Below, one piece after another: positions 1-9,945 of a stretch of 64,000 nucleotides of DNA. Location of the stretch: contig CM042023.1 in assembly GCA_023525975.1 (NCBI GenBank), forward strand, positions 20,261,501-20,325,500. The letters run 5' to 3'. The stretch is from Smallanthus sonchifolius (Eukaryota > Streptophyta > Magnoliopsida > Asterales > Asteraceae). The position numbers were made by a program, and so were the translations under genes. How positions within the stretch are numbered: position 1 is the first letter of the stretch; each line of letters begins with the position of its first letter. The notes under the pieces are model-generated. The model did not search any database. It saw only the letters and a program-made list of their open reading frames with translations, and was not told the DNA's origin.

Positions 1-59
1 ATGGAATCAAGAAAATACATAATTTGTATTTTGTGCCTACACTAAAACATAATCTCCTT

Positions 60-600
60 AGTGTCGAGTAACTTTTATTGAATGAGTATGAGGTCCTCTT
101 TATAATGGTTGGATAATTTATCAGATGGACATCAATTCAACATTCTAAAATGGTGATTTATGCAAGGAGGTATACATTGAACAACCTATTCGCTACGTAA
201 AAAAGGAAGATAAACATAAGGGATATTGCCTTAGGAAAACACTATACCAACTTAAGCAAGCACCACATACTTGGCATAGCTGCATTGTTGGATATTTTAC
301 AAAACATGAATTCAAGAAAGCCCATGTGAACACACTCTTTATGTCAAGGAATACAATAAAGAATTTATATTTGTGTGTCAATACGTGCATGAATCTGCAC
401 TAGAAATAGCCTAAGGTTAATCATTGAATTCAAAAATTCATTGGAATCCGAGTTTGAAACGACTGATTTAGAAACTCTTCATTACTTCCTTGGGAGATAG
501 GACTAAAGCTATCAAAAGATTCAAAGACAGATTAATGAAAGCGCTCAAGCCTGTTTACAAGTCTAGTTGAAAGCCTAGTCTAATTAGTAGATTCTGATGT
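60..600 (+). pseudogene. Ty1/copia reverse transcriptase remnant, 5' part
   Basis: Translating the plus strand with frame changes gives a recognisable copia reverse transcriptase: a QMDxxSTF block followed by NGDL and VYIEQP (about 130-200), then LRKTLYQLKQAPHTWH (about 230-280), and later ESEFETTDLETLHYFLG (about 440-495). An in-frame stop follows STF and more stops lie downstream, so it is dead. The match breaks off near 600, and the RNase H end of what looks like the same element resumes near 1340 in the same orientation. The intervening block is therefore an insertion or rearrangement. Element class is clear from the motifs; the exact left edge is not. Confidence 0.8.
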
Positions 601-1339
601 GGTTCCAACGGTTTCGTTGGCCAAAAGAAAATAGAGAGGAGCAAGAGAACTTTAGAGATAGATTGTTGAATATTTTTCTATATATCTTTTCTAAAAACAA
701 AAAAAACAACAGTCCCTTTAAAAGGATTACAACGAAACAACTACCTTCCCTAAAACATGGAACATGGAATCATGGACAACCCACTACTTCCATCCCTTGA
801 CCCACTAATTGCAAACAGAAAGTAAATAATTGAAAATAACAAAAATGAAATTAATTAACTGGAAATAAGCAATGGAAATCACTAAACTTCTTCACGTGGG
901 TTGCACATGTGTGCATGGCATTAGGTGTCGCGTTTCCGGTACACATCATTCCACCCACTCGAATTCGCCTTGTCCTCAAGGCTAAAATCCGGATATGACT
1001 TGGTGGGAACCACGGCGGACGCCACTCGACTCGTACGGTAGCATTCGGAGCCGTTTCGAATAAGTGTCACTCGGGATTCCTGACTACACCTTTGGTTGGT
1101 GTCCTCGGTGCCTTTGCCATCAAGCAATGCACAACCTTCTTCAACCTGTTACAAACAACTGTGGATGCGGATTTCGGCACTAGTATGGTTGGGGTTGTTG
1201 GTTCCGGTTTTAGGTGTAGTTCTGGATCGACTATAGGGGTCGAAGGTGTGGATTTTGGGGTAGATTTCACTACTAAAAAAATGAAAAATTTGAGACAGCA
1301 GTTTCGTAAGAAATTTGTTGGAATTGGCCGTTAGTGACA
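600..1339. other. Insert splitting the copia relic; contains a gypsy pol tail fragment on minus
   Basis: This block separates the two halves of the copia relic. On the minus strand, about 921-1060 reads YPDFSLEDK followed by GWNDVYRKRD, which resembles the extreme C-terminus of Ty3/gypsy polyproteins just after the chromodomain (FPxFxLEDKV, then a glycine-rich stretch). The rest (600-915 and 1070-1339) has no recognisable coding content and could be LTR or untranslated sequence from the same insertion. No terminal repeats or target duplication were found, so the boundaries are only the points where copia homology stops and resumes. Confidence 0.45.
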
Positions 1340-1652
1340 AGTCTTGTGGGATGTCAACCTATTTGGATGCATGGAATTCTTGTTGAACTTAAACACCCCA
1401 AAAAAAAGGTCCAACGAATACATATTGTGATAATAAATCAGCAATTGCTCTAACTAAAAATCTAGTATACCACAGGAAAAGTAAGCACATTCAGATTAAA
1501 TATCATTTTATAAGGGAACTGGTCAACCTTGATGAAGTTGAAGTGGTCTTTTGTAGAACAAGCGATCAAGTCGCAAACACTGGTTGGGCGTTGGTGATTT
1601 CAAGAGATTGAAGGAAAAACTTGAGGTATATGAAGTCTAGCATACAAGGGAG
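1340..1652 (+). pseudogene. Ty1/copia RNase H remnant, 3' part
   Basis: The plus strand encodes the end of copia RNase H: YCDNKSAIALTKN, then HRKSKHIQIKYHFIRE, then CRTSDQVANTGWA (about 1418-1590). These match the usual copia order YCDNxSA, RTKHIxxxxHFIR and T..QxADxxTK. An adenine run near 1400 shifts the frame and several stops follow. It ends at a purine run (about 1646-1652) directly before a TGTTAAAATAG start, the normal polypurine-tract/LTR arrangement. Confidence 0.8.
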
Positions 1653-1809
1653 TGTTAAAATAGTTAATCTAGACGGTTACTCTTAGAAATGGCACTTAGT
1701 TTATCTAAATGTGACCATCCTATTGTGTATATATGGGTCGATCTGCATACATTATTCTAATGTTGGCAATAAAATACTTTGTTCTGTATTCATGGCTCTA
1801 TATTCTACA
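1653..1809 (+). repeat. Probable 3' LTR of the copia relic
   Basis: Starts TGTTAAAATAG immediately after a purine-rich tract at the end of the RNase H relic and is closed here at TTCTACA, giving a 157-bp TG...CA unit. Short LTRs with TGTTAAAATAG and TTCTACA ends are common in small plant copia elements. No 5' LTR copy is in the window to compare, so the right edge is an inference. Confidence 0.55.
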
Positions 1810-2380
1810 ACAAGATAAAACCCAAACCACAAGAGTTCAAGGAACGTTAGCTAGGACATGCTTCGGTAGAAACCAAAAGTCCCTTGATTTAACCTCATGC
1901 CTAATCACCTGAAAATAATAACTAATGAAGTTAACGGAAAACACCTACCAGAGGAACACGAAAACGAAGCCATGTACCCATGTAACCGAGTCCCGTGACA
2001 ACAATGAAGATCCAACTAGTTGCAAGTTCAACAAAATTTAGGACTTGTTTACGGAGTTCTGTCTTGATCATATATTAATATGAAAATATAATCTCAGATT
2101 TTTTTTAATATCATTATTAACAATTTCTGGAAAATATTTTATTTGTTATGAATAGAACCAAATTTTATTTTTATTATAAGTTATATTAGTTTATTTATCT
2201 GAATAAAAACTTCTTTCAATATATATAGTTTAACCTTGCAGTTTATCACTTTATCATAAATTTTCTTCCTCTCAAAAAAATCTACACATTAACTATAAAA
2301 AGAAAACAATTTTTATTAAATTTGGTTATATATAAGGTTTTTCAGGGTTGTCTTAGATTTTATTAATTTGCTCATTTTAG

Positions 2381-4344
2381 GCACTATGGTGGGGAAGAAC
2401 TTGAGCCTTTGAACCTTAGAGAGCTTCAAAGCGTTGAACAACAACTTGATACTGCTCTCAAACGAATAAGGATAAGAAAGGTATTCACTTCATCATTTAT
2501 GGTTATTGACTTATTGCTTGCTTCCTGGTATATTGTTAATTGACAAACCCTAATTTTGCACGCAGAACCAAGTCATGCATGAGTCCATCTCCGAACTCCA
2601 TAAAAAGGTAATTCACAAACCTTAATATTGAAATTTTACCCAGACCTTTGATAATTAAGAAATCTTGATTTCTTTTTTTAACAACAATTTTTAGATTTTC
2701 TAGGATAAATACATCAATATTACAGAATTTGAACCCCAAACCTTTTGATTGTGTGGTACACCATATGATATTTTCTTGAAGACATCAAGAAATCTTGATT
2801 ATTTATAATTTCAATTCAAAAGGGATCTTGCCTCGGCGGTTTTGGTTTAATAAGAGCAGAAAACACCCAAAAGCTTGAAGAATCAAGAAATCTTGATGAC
2901 CATATTGATTTTTCTGAAAGAAAAAGAATAATGTTGTTAGATTTTTCATGAAAAAAATAATGTTGATTTTTCTAATAGTATTCTTTGTCAGAAATTGGTT
3001 GGAAACACCTTTTTCCGACAAAGTTCAGACCAAAATTGCGGTCGGAAATGAGTTGTTTTTTTAGTAATGAAAGCAAGTCTCCGGTTGATGAATCTATTAT
3101 TTATTTTCTTGTGGTAGGAGAGAACACTCCTAGAGCAAAACAATGCACTCTCCAAGAAGGTATATCTTTTGCAAATCATAGTCTTTTTTGTTTGAAAACA
3201 ATTTTTTATACCTAAATATCACATAATCTTACATTTGCAATAATTTAAACTCACACCATTTTTATAGGGGGCAAGCACCATACCACTAGGTCATGGGTAC
3301 AAATCTTAGTTTTTTTACGGCAAATTGTTTCATCTTATGTATCAAAAACAGTTATACAAACATACCTAGTAAAATCCCACTAATAGCAAGCTATTTGCAG
3401 CAATGTTTTCAAAACCGGACCGGACAATGAACCGGTTGCTTTAGAGGTTCATTGGTCAGACAGTTGGACTGAATCTAAGAACCAAATGACGTTATAAATA
3501 AAATAAAAATTAAAAGTATGTATATAGATACAAAATATAAGAATATTTTGTGTTTGATGAGAATATATAATTTTAATGACACATGAAAACTTAAGTAATA
3601 AAATATGGTACATGGAATACTAAATTTAAAAATGAGATTTTGAAAGAAAAAATAAAATAAAAATCGAAAATCCGGTCCGACCACCCGGTTTGGTTCACTC
3701 GGTTCACCAGCCCGACCAGTTCAATAGAAAATGATTCAAATAGGCATAATCGGTCCGGTTCCCGTTCCGATCGGCCAGTCAGGTTCTGAAAACACTTATT
3801 GGTAGGGTCTGTAGAGAGTGAGATGGAGGCAAACCTTTCCTCTATCCTATGAGATATAAAGACTACTTCCAGTGAGACTCTAACTCCAAAAATCCTATTT
3901 CCATGTACAATATATAACATATAACAATAACATACATTATAGTTTGTTGCAAATATGAAAAGACAATTAACAACATGATAACCATGGTCAATGTATTTAC
4001 TAAACGTGGAAACAGTTAAAGGAAGATGAGGAGAACAACGAGCAACAGAATGTAGGGTTTCTGTTATCTCAGCCTCCGCCACCGCCACCACCTCAACCAC
4101 CACATTTAGTTCCTCTTGCAATCGGAAGGTAAACACACTCTCTCTCTTCTTTCTGTTTCTCTTTCTGAACATCTGATGGCAATTAAGCAGCTAATTAAAC
4201 TAAGGACTCAATTGGGTTTTAATATATGGTTGTAGTGGATCATTCCAAGGAGCAGCAGTTATAAGGGAGGATGATTCGGCTCAAATCCATACCATCTCTG
4301 CTGCGACGATGCCCCCATGGCTGTATCGTCACATTAACGAATAA
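2381..4344 (+). CDS. FRUITFULL/SQUAMOSA-clade MADS-box transcription factor, exons 4-8 (5' part absent)
   Basis: Five exons with GT-AG junctions stay in one frame: 2381-2480 (100 bp), 2566-2607 (42 bp), 3118-3159 (42 bp), 4016-4128 and 4236-4344. The 100/42/42 pattern is that of K-box exons 4-6 in AP1/FUL genes. Exon 4 starts HYGGEELEPLNLRELQ and contains QQLDTALKRIR; exon 5 encodes NQVMHESISELHKK; exon 6 encodes ERTLLEQNNALSKK. This K-box forms the coiled coil for MADS dimers and tetramers. The C-terminal exons have a run of seven prolines and end MPPWLYRHINE, close to the FUL-type LPPWML motif, with no CFAA farnesylation box, so FUL-like fits better than euAP1. The MADS domain and I region (exons 1-3) are not found in 1-2380; they may lie left of the window beyond an intron holding the copia relic, or be lost. 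Nuclear regulator of flowering or fruit identity, by family. Confidence 0.85.
2671..2786 (-). mobile_element. tRNA-derived SINE-like insertion in the MADS-box intron
   Basis: On the minus strand a 116-bp unit contains GGTGTACCACACAA, a B-box-like GGGGTTCAAATTCTG, a TATCCTAG block and a TTAAAAAAAG tail. It is flanked by a perfect 14-bp direct repeat AATCAAGATTTCTT (minus strand; plus coordinates 2657-2670 and 2787-2800), the expected target-site duplication. A related copy at 44237-44348 has a better A box. Lies in the intron between MADS exons 5 and 6. Confidence 0.6.
3405..3793. mobile_element. hAT-like MITE in the MADS-box intron
   Basis: Ends are near-perfect inverted repeats: GTTTTCAAAACC at 3405-3416 and GGTTCTGAAAAC at 3782-3793 (11 of 12 complementary). 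Both subterminal zones are rich in ACCGG/CCGGTC motifs, usual for small plant hAT-derived elements. The AT-rich interior has no credible gene. I found no clear 8-bp target duplication. It sits between exons 6 and 7 of the MADS-box gene and does not touch the splice sites. Confidence 0.55.
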
Positions 4345-5304
4345 GACAACGGCATTCAAGTGTGCTTATAAAGTGGCATAATGAGTAATCACTTATGTAC
4401 TTTTTCATGTCTGGATTCCTGTCATGATGTACGTTCAATCACTGTTATTTATAATGTTATCAATGAACACCTAGTACATTAATAGATGTTTCTACGTAAT
4501 ATTTTGAAGATATAATCCATGCAATAAGTTAATTGTGAAAAACTTATGCCTTGTTGCTAAGAGACATGACCCTCAAATGGATTTGACCCGACGACTCGAC
4601 CTAGTCATAACATGTAGCGTCGGGATTAAGAATAAGAGATCCGGCACAACCAAGTAAAGTCTTCGTCTTAGTGTAATTATTTTCTTCATTATTATTCTGT
4701 GTTTTGTAGGTTATATAGTAGGTAATCTCCTGGATTATCTCTCTTAATCGTTTTATCGATGTCAGATTAAATTATTTTGATGTTTCGCTTAAAATCTTAC
4801 CCCGATAATTAAAAAAAATGAAGAACTAGTTGGTGTTTTCTATTATGAAAACCATACCTAAAAAAAAACCAAAGATTGCATTTTATAGGTTAAGAACTAT
4901 AACATCCCAAATTCTAGACATATTAAATGGAATATTTGATCCCTTATATAAAAAGCTAAATAAATAATTGTATTCTATTATAATGTGTTAGCATGTTGTG
5001 TGCTTTGTGCCATACAACTCATATGGCTTATCATCAAATACAGCTGCAAAATATTTCCTCATATTACTGCCCTCCTATATTGCCCTAGCTGAATAGTCGG
5101 CGAACAGAAACTTTAATCAATGAAGAACTTCCCAAACTACACTCCTCAAAAGTCCTTGTTTGAGATTCAACCTACAACAAAATAAATCAACATTCTTAGA
5201 TTTCTTCAAAAATCATATGAATAATGGGTCTTACGGCTAAATATTCCTACCAATCTATGAAGATTAACTCAATACATGGAGGAAACTTCTGATTTCCGTA
5301 TCCA
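4345..5304. other. Downstream spacer of the MADS-box gene
   Basis: Begins at the MADS-box stop codon and should include its 3' UTR. AT-rich, no long ORF, no repeat boundaries that I can place. A short GACCCGACGACTCGACC stretch near 4585-4602 resembles the minisatellite unit found at 5521-6325. Confidence 0.4.
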
Positions 5305-5522
5305 ATCCTTGCCTTCTTTGATTTCACCTAAAAAAAATCCATAACCCATTGAAATAAATCTCAAACTCTTCAAATCATCTAATAATCTCTTGATTAGACA
5401 AAAATTATGCTCAAGTAGTTTACCAATGCGATTACTAGAAGATGTTTTACTGATTTCCTCCTTCTTCGCTCTTGTTCCTAGCCGATTGCCACACCAACAC
5501 AACCGATTATGACTCCCAAGCA
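5305..5522 (+). repeat. Diverged direct repeat, left copy
   Basis: Shares a long recognisable alignment with 6625-6803: both contain TTCTTTGATTTCACCTAAA, then CATAACCCATTGAAATAAAT, then GATGTTTTACTGATTTCCTC, and both end at GACTCCCAAGCAT. The left copy is about 40 bp longer through an internal indel. The two copies bracket the minisatellite and its MITE. No LTR-type TG...CA ends are visible, so a segmental duplication or repeat-mediated event is as likely as an element. Confidence 0.7.
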
Positions 5523-6325
5523 TGACCCGACATGACTCGACCTATGACCCGAACCATGACCCGTCCCATGCCCCGACCCATGCCCCGACCCATGACCAAA
5601 TCCATGACCCGACCCATGCCTAGGGGTGTTCAAAGTCGGATATCCGAATTTCGGATATCCGAAATTTTCAGATAGTGGATTTCACTATCTGAATCCGAAT
5701 CCGAATCCGAAATTTTGGATATCCGAAAATTCGGATACGGATTCGGATAGTGAAACGAATATCCGAAAATATAAAAAAATAAAAAAATATATAAAAAAAT
5801 ATTTTTAAATTACAAAAACAATAACCTTAAAAAACATTAGAAAATACACACATAAAAATATATAAATATAATATATCGGGTTTTGATTCAAATTTTCTTA
5901 TTTTTAAATAATAAAAATAATTAAAAAAATATATAAATATAATATTTCGGATATTCGGATATCCGAACTATCCGAAATATCCGAAAATCACTATCCGAAT
6001 CCGAAAATTCGGATATCCGAATTTTCGGATAATTCGGATTTGGATTTTCGGATAATTCGGGTTCGGTTTCGGATTCGGATTTTCTAAACACCCCTACCCA
6101 TGCCCGAACCATGACTCGATCCATGACCCACCCATGAACCGACCCATGTCATGATCCATGGCCCCTCCCATACTCTGTTTCATGACCAGACTCATGCCAC
6201 GACCCACGACCTGACATGACTCGATCCATGATCCGACCCATGACACGTCCCATGCCCTGACCCATAACCCGAACCATGACCCAATGACCGATCCCATGCC
6301 TTGACCCATTACCCGACCCATGACT
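5521..6325. repeat. GACCCGACCCATG-type minisatellite, interrupted by a MITE
   Basis: Tandem, imperfect 11-14 bp units built from CATGACCCGA and CCATGCCCCGACC occupy about 5521-5620 and continue at 6097-6325. The two halves are separated by the MITE at 5621-6096. Unit spacing is irregular, so open frames through it on the minus strand (Met/Gly/Trp/Ser-rich) are by-products of the repeat, not genes. Confidence 0.8.
5621..6096. mobile_element. 476-bp hAT-type MITE
   Basis: Perfect 10-bp terminal inverted repeats TAGGGGTGTT (5621-5630) and AACACCCCTA (6087-6096). Flanking CCATGCC-type 8-mers CCCATGCC at 5613-5620 and 6097-6104 fit a hAT 8-bp target duplication, although the host minisatellite contains the same word. 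Both arms are packed with TATCCGAA/TTCGGATA words pointing inward, so the element can fold into a long hairpin. The centre (5780-5940) is A+T only. Non-coding; would need a transposase supplied elsewhere. Confidence 0.8.
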
Positions 6326-6624
6326 TTATTATCCTAGGGTATTTATTTATCATTTCATGAATTGTATTCCATTACTTTGTATTTTCCCTCCTAACAAACA
6401 ACACTAATTAAGTAATGATTCATTTCATTCTCATAGGGTAACCAAACATGACAATGGAATGGTAATGATCCATTCCATTCCCTCGTTCATTCAATTCCCT
6501 CGTCCATTTCATTCCCTCGTCCATTTCATTCCCTCATACCAAACAGACCCCTAGTGTTAACTGTTTAACTATCCTAATCATCCATTCTTTCTTAATTCTA
6601 TCTTTTTGGAGTGAATTTTGTTGT

Positions 6625-6803
6625 GTCTTCTTTGATTTCACCTAAAATTCCATAACCCATTGAAATAAATCTCAAACTCTTCATATTATTTAAATAGCTT
6701 ACTAATGTGATTACTAGGAGATGTTTTACTGATTTCCTCATTCTTTGCTCCTGTTCCTAGCCGATTTCCCCACCAACACTACCGATTACGACTCCCAAGC
6801 ATT
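6625..6803 (+). repeat. Diverged direct repeat, right copy
   Basis: Partner of 5305-5522, same orientation, shorter by an internal deletion in the middle. Downstream of it (6804-7100) lies unique-looking sequence, with a cluster of TACGG-containing words at 7035-7085 that may belong to the gypsy relic starting at 7101. Confidence 0.7.
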
Positions 6804-7100
6804 CAAGAACATCGGCATTCTCCCTTGCAATACATTGATAATTATTTTTGAGTGATTTAAGAGTTACTTGATGAAAGATTGAAGCCACTGTCGGTGAATA
6901 TAAGCAGGAGATTTGTTACCAGGTGTTAAGGCTAGTTTGCAAAGTGTTAAGTAGATTTGAGAGGTGTTGAATTGAATCGATATGTGGTTGTTCTAATTTC
7001 TGTCAAGTTGTACTCTATACGACACATATTATGTCCCATACGGCTTGTTATGCACGGGCCTCATACGGCCCCGTATAATGAGCGTGTATGGAGGGTGTCA

Positions 7101-7870
7101 CACATCCTCAAGTTGACGGGGAGAGTGAGAGAATGATTCAAACTCTCAATGTTACAAGCTTGTGTCATAGATTTTGGAGATAGTTGAGATAAATATTTGC
7201 TAGTGGTGAAATTCTCATAAAATAATAGTTATCATTCTAACATCGGTATGCCGCCATTAGAGATGCTCTATGGTAGGAAATGTCGCACTCTTATTTGTTG
7301 GGGAGAGGTGGGTCAACGATAGCTTGGTAATAAAGAATTTGTCAAAGCTATCAATAAAAAGATCAATCAGGTTGGGGCCAATTTGAAAGTTGCTCAAGAC
7401 CAACAAAAGTCGTATGCATATAAAAGGGGGATGCAAATCGAGTTTCAAGTGGGAAACTTTATTATTTTAAAAGTTTATCCATGGAAAGGTGCTACCTTAT
7501 TCCGTAAATAAGGAAAGTTAAGTCCACGTTTCATTAGACCATTTAAAATTATTGCTCGGGTTGGGCAAGTGGCGTATCGATTGGAATCGCCGGAAGAGCT
7601 AAGTAGTATTCTTAACGCATTTCATGTGCCTCATATACGAAAGTGTTTGGTCGATGAGTCAGCACATATACCATTGAACGATATAGAGGTGGATGATAAG
7701 CTTAATTATATTGACAGGCTAGTCGCAACCCTTGATCGTATGGTAAAGTAGCTTTGAAACAGAAAGGTGAAACAAGTAAAGCTACAAAAGAAACATAGAA
7801 GGGGTTTCAATGCTACTTAGGAATTTGAGGATAAGATTATGAAGTATTACTCTCATTTGTTAGATGTATA
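7101..7870 (+). pseudogene. Ty3/gypsy integrase C-terminus and tail remnant
   Basis: The plus strand starts inside the integrase catalytic core with HPQVDGESERMIQTL (the HPQTDGQSER motif), passes through PLEMLYGRKCRT, KLSPRFIRPFKII, VAYRLE and FHVPHIRKC, and ends with the chromodomain-proximal tail (IPLNDIEVDDKLNYID). The order matches residues about 1290-1500 of the intact gypsy polyprotein in this window, which it resembles closely, so it is a Tekay/Del-type relic. Several in-frame stops and a frame break near 7150 make it non-functional. Everything upstream of the core is missing. Confidence 0.85.
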
Positions 7871-9814
7871 ATTCGGTTTCGAGGATTTGATGGGGGTGTA
7901 TATTTGTAACAAACCGGTTCTACCACCCCCAACACACCCGTGTAAGGGCAAATTTGTACACGCCCTAAGTTATTTGTAAAACCGATATAATGATGTTAAG
8001 CAGTATGGTGATATTGTAATCAGCGGGATGTTAAAGCGGATACGTTTTTTATGGGTTTTTGATTAATAAATGTAAAATTGGTTACAAACCTAAGTACACT
8101 AGTGGGTTGCCAAGGATAACCGAGGTGACACTCAAAGTTAATCACCGTGAATATTACGACTATTGTAAATATTGGAAGTCGTTAAATATCAAACTTTATG
8201 TACAATATGGGTTTAAAAACTAATATGTTCTTAAGATGTAAAATATTATTATAAATAAATAAATAAGTTTGACATTTTTGAAAAATTTGGGTCGAATTTC
8301 ATTGCCATAAAGAAATATAGAGTTTTGGAAAATGTTGGTGTTTCATTAAGTTTCTAATCCCCTGAGTAGAAAATTAGAAGGGGGAGGGGTGAATATGTTC
8401 TCTTAAAATCTTTATTAATTAAAAACCAAACTAGTATGATGAACACTTATTTCTAATCCAATTAAATAACTATCCAAGAAATGTAAAGAGTTTAGGATAA
8501 GAAAGATAAAATCGATTTATAGAGGTTCAAGTGGATGTTAACTAATCCACTCTACGCCCTCTCCCCGATTCTCCAATCGAGAGTTGTTCCACTAAAACGT
8601 TTCTCTTAAACGGAAGAGATCACCAGTACACCAAGCATTTCACTAATCAAAGGTAGTGATCACTTTGCACACCGTCTCACTAAACAAAGGTAGTGATCAC
8701 CTTCTTCAACTCACTATGTCAAGATATTGGTCTTTGAACTCTCATACTAACTTACACTATATCAAGATAATGTATCAACTCACAACTTCAACACTATATC
8801 AAGATAGTGTTTTCCAACCCAATCATCAACTATATCAAGATAATGATGATACTTAACTCACATATAGTGAGTGCCCCTTACAATAATTTCTCAACAAAGT
8901 GGTAACACACTACCACACAAATTACAAGCACAGGAATAAAAAGATTGGAAGCTGTAGCACGACTCTTCTATTTTGCCCTTTGATCTTTTATCTTCAATCT
9001 CTCACTTGATTTGATGTTTGAGTATCAAGGGAGCTAGAGAGATGTATATTAGATGTATATATGAACGTGTTTTAACCAAAAGGGGCGATGAAAATGGTTG
9101 TAGGAGGCTTCTATTTATAGACGCAACACAAGAATCAAGAAAGCAGGATTCAGATATGTCCACGGTTGATCCCAAGGTCGATCCGTCGACCTTGGGTCAC
9201 CTGGAACTTGATTTTCTTATCTTCATGTGTTGTGAATGTTGTATATTGTCACATCCATCATTCCAAACCATTTTCATACATTTTTTTTCATATTTTGAAG
9301 CTCAAGAAAGATGTCTTGACTTATGTTTTTAAAAGCAAGATCTTATATCAAAGTAGTAAGATTACTTTTGTGCTTTGTAAAGCATAGATGATCCTTTCCA
9401 TTTTAATCTTGGCCATCGTTTTCAAGTGTGTTTGTGTCTTCTATGTTAAAACATATTTGAAGACATCTACATTTAATAAGTTCCTCCTACTTCGTATTCA
9501 AAATCCAAATCTTAACTGATTTAAAATAATTGTCTTGTAAGATGTTTATAAGATTTGAGTTTTATAAAAACTGAGCCAAGTTTTTATAAAATATTTTTGG
9601 AGAGCATCTTTGCTTAATAAAATGTTATTTTTTATTAATTAAGTCATATTATTTAAAACCATTTTAGGATCTCTCTATATTCCATACATATTCATGTTTT
9701 CGATTTGTCGGTTTGAGCTTTGTTCCTCACGTGTGGATATCGGTTTTCACTTGTTGATCTTTGTAGCTTTGAGTATCACCATTGTTGTTGCATATTGAAT
9801 TTAATTTGTGCAAT
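7871..9814. other. Probable gypsy LTR remnant and unassigned AT-rich spacer
   Basis: Directly after the gypsy relic is GATGGGGGTGTATATTTGTAAC, consistent with a polypurine tract and LTR start near 7890-7897; the LTR end cannot be placed. At 8640-8700 the 19-bp word CACTAAnnAAAGGTAGTGATCAC occurs twice about 40 bp apart, followed by several CTATATCAAGATAATG-like words to 8850, so this is repeat-derived. Short open frames at 9018-9387 show no family I know. 9390-9814 has no structure apart from being the 5' flank of the LINE. Confidence 0.4.
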
Positions 9815-9945
9815 AGATGATTCATTAAGGCAGTGAGCATGAATCCTTTCCAAATTTGTCATGTTTCCTTTTTAGCTATGATTTACAATTTAATCTGTTG
9901 AAAGATATAAAAAAACCAATTAATCAAAGTCTTTTACCACAAAAC

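Noticed and set aside
3591..4172. 193-aa ORF on the minus strand
   Set aside because: Antisense to exon 7 of the MADS gene and running into the MITE; no domain. Sense exons with splice sites and homology are much better supported.
6094..6321. 75-aa Met/Gly/Trp/Ser-rich ORF on minus
   Set aside because: Translation of the GACCCGACCCATG minisatellite.
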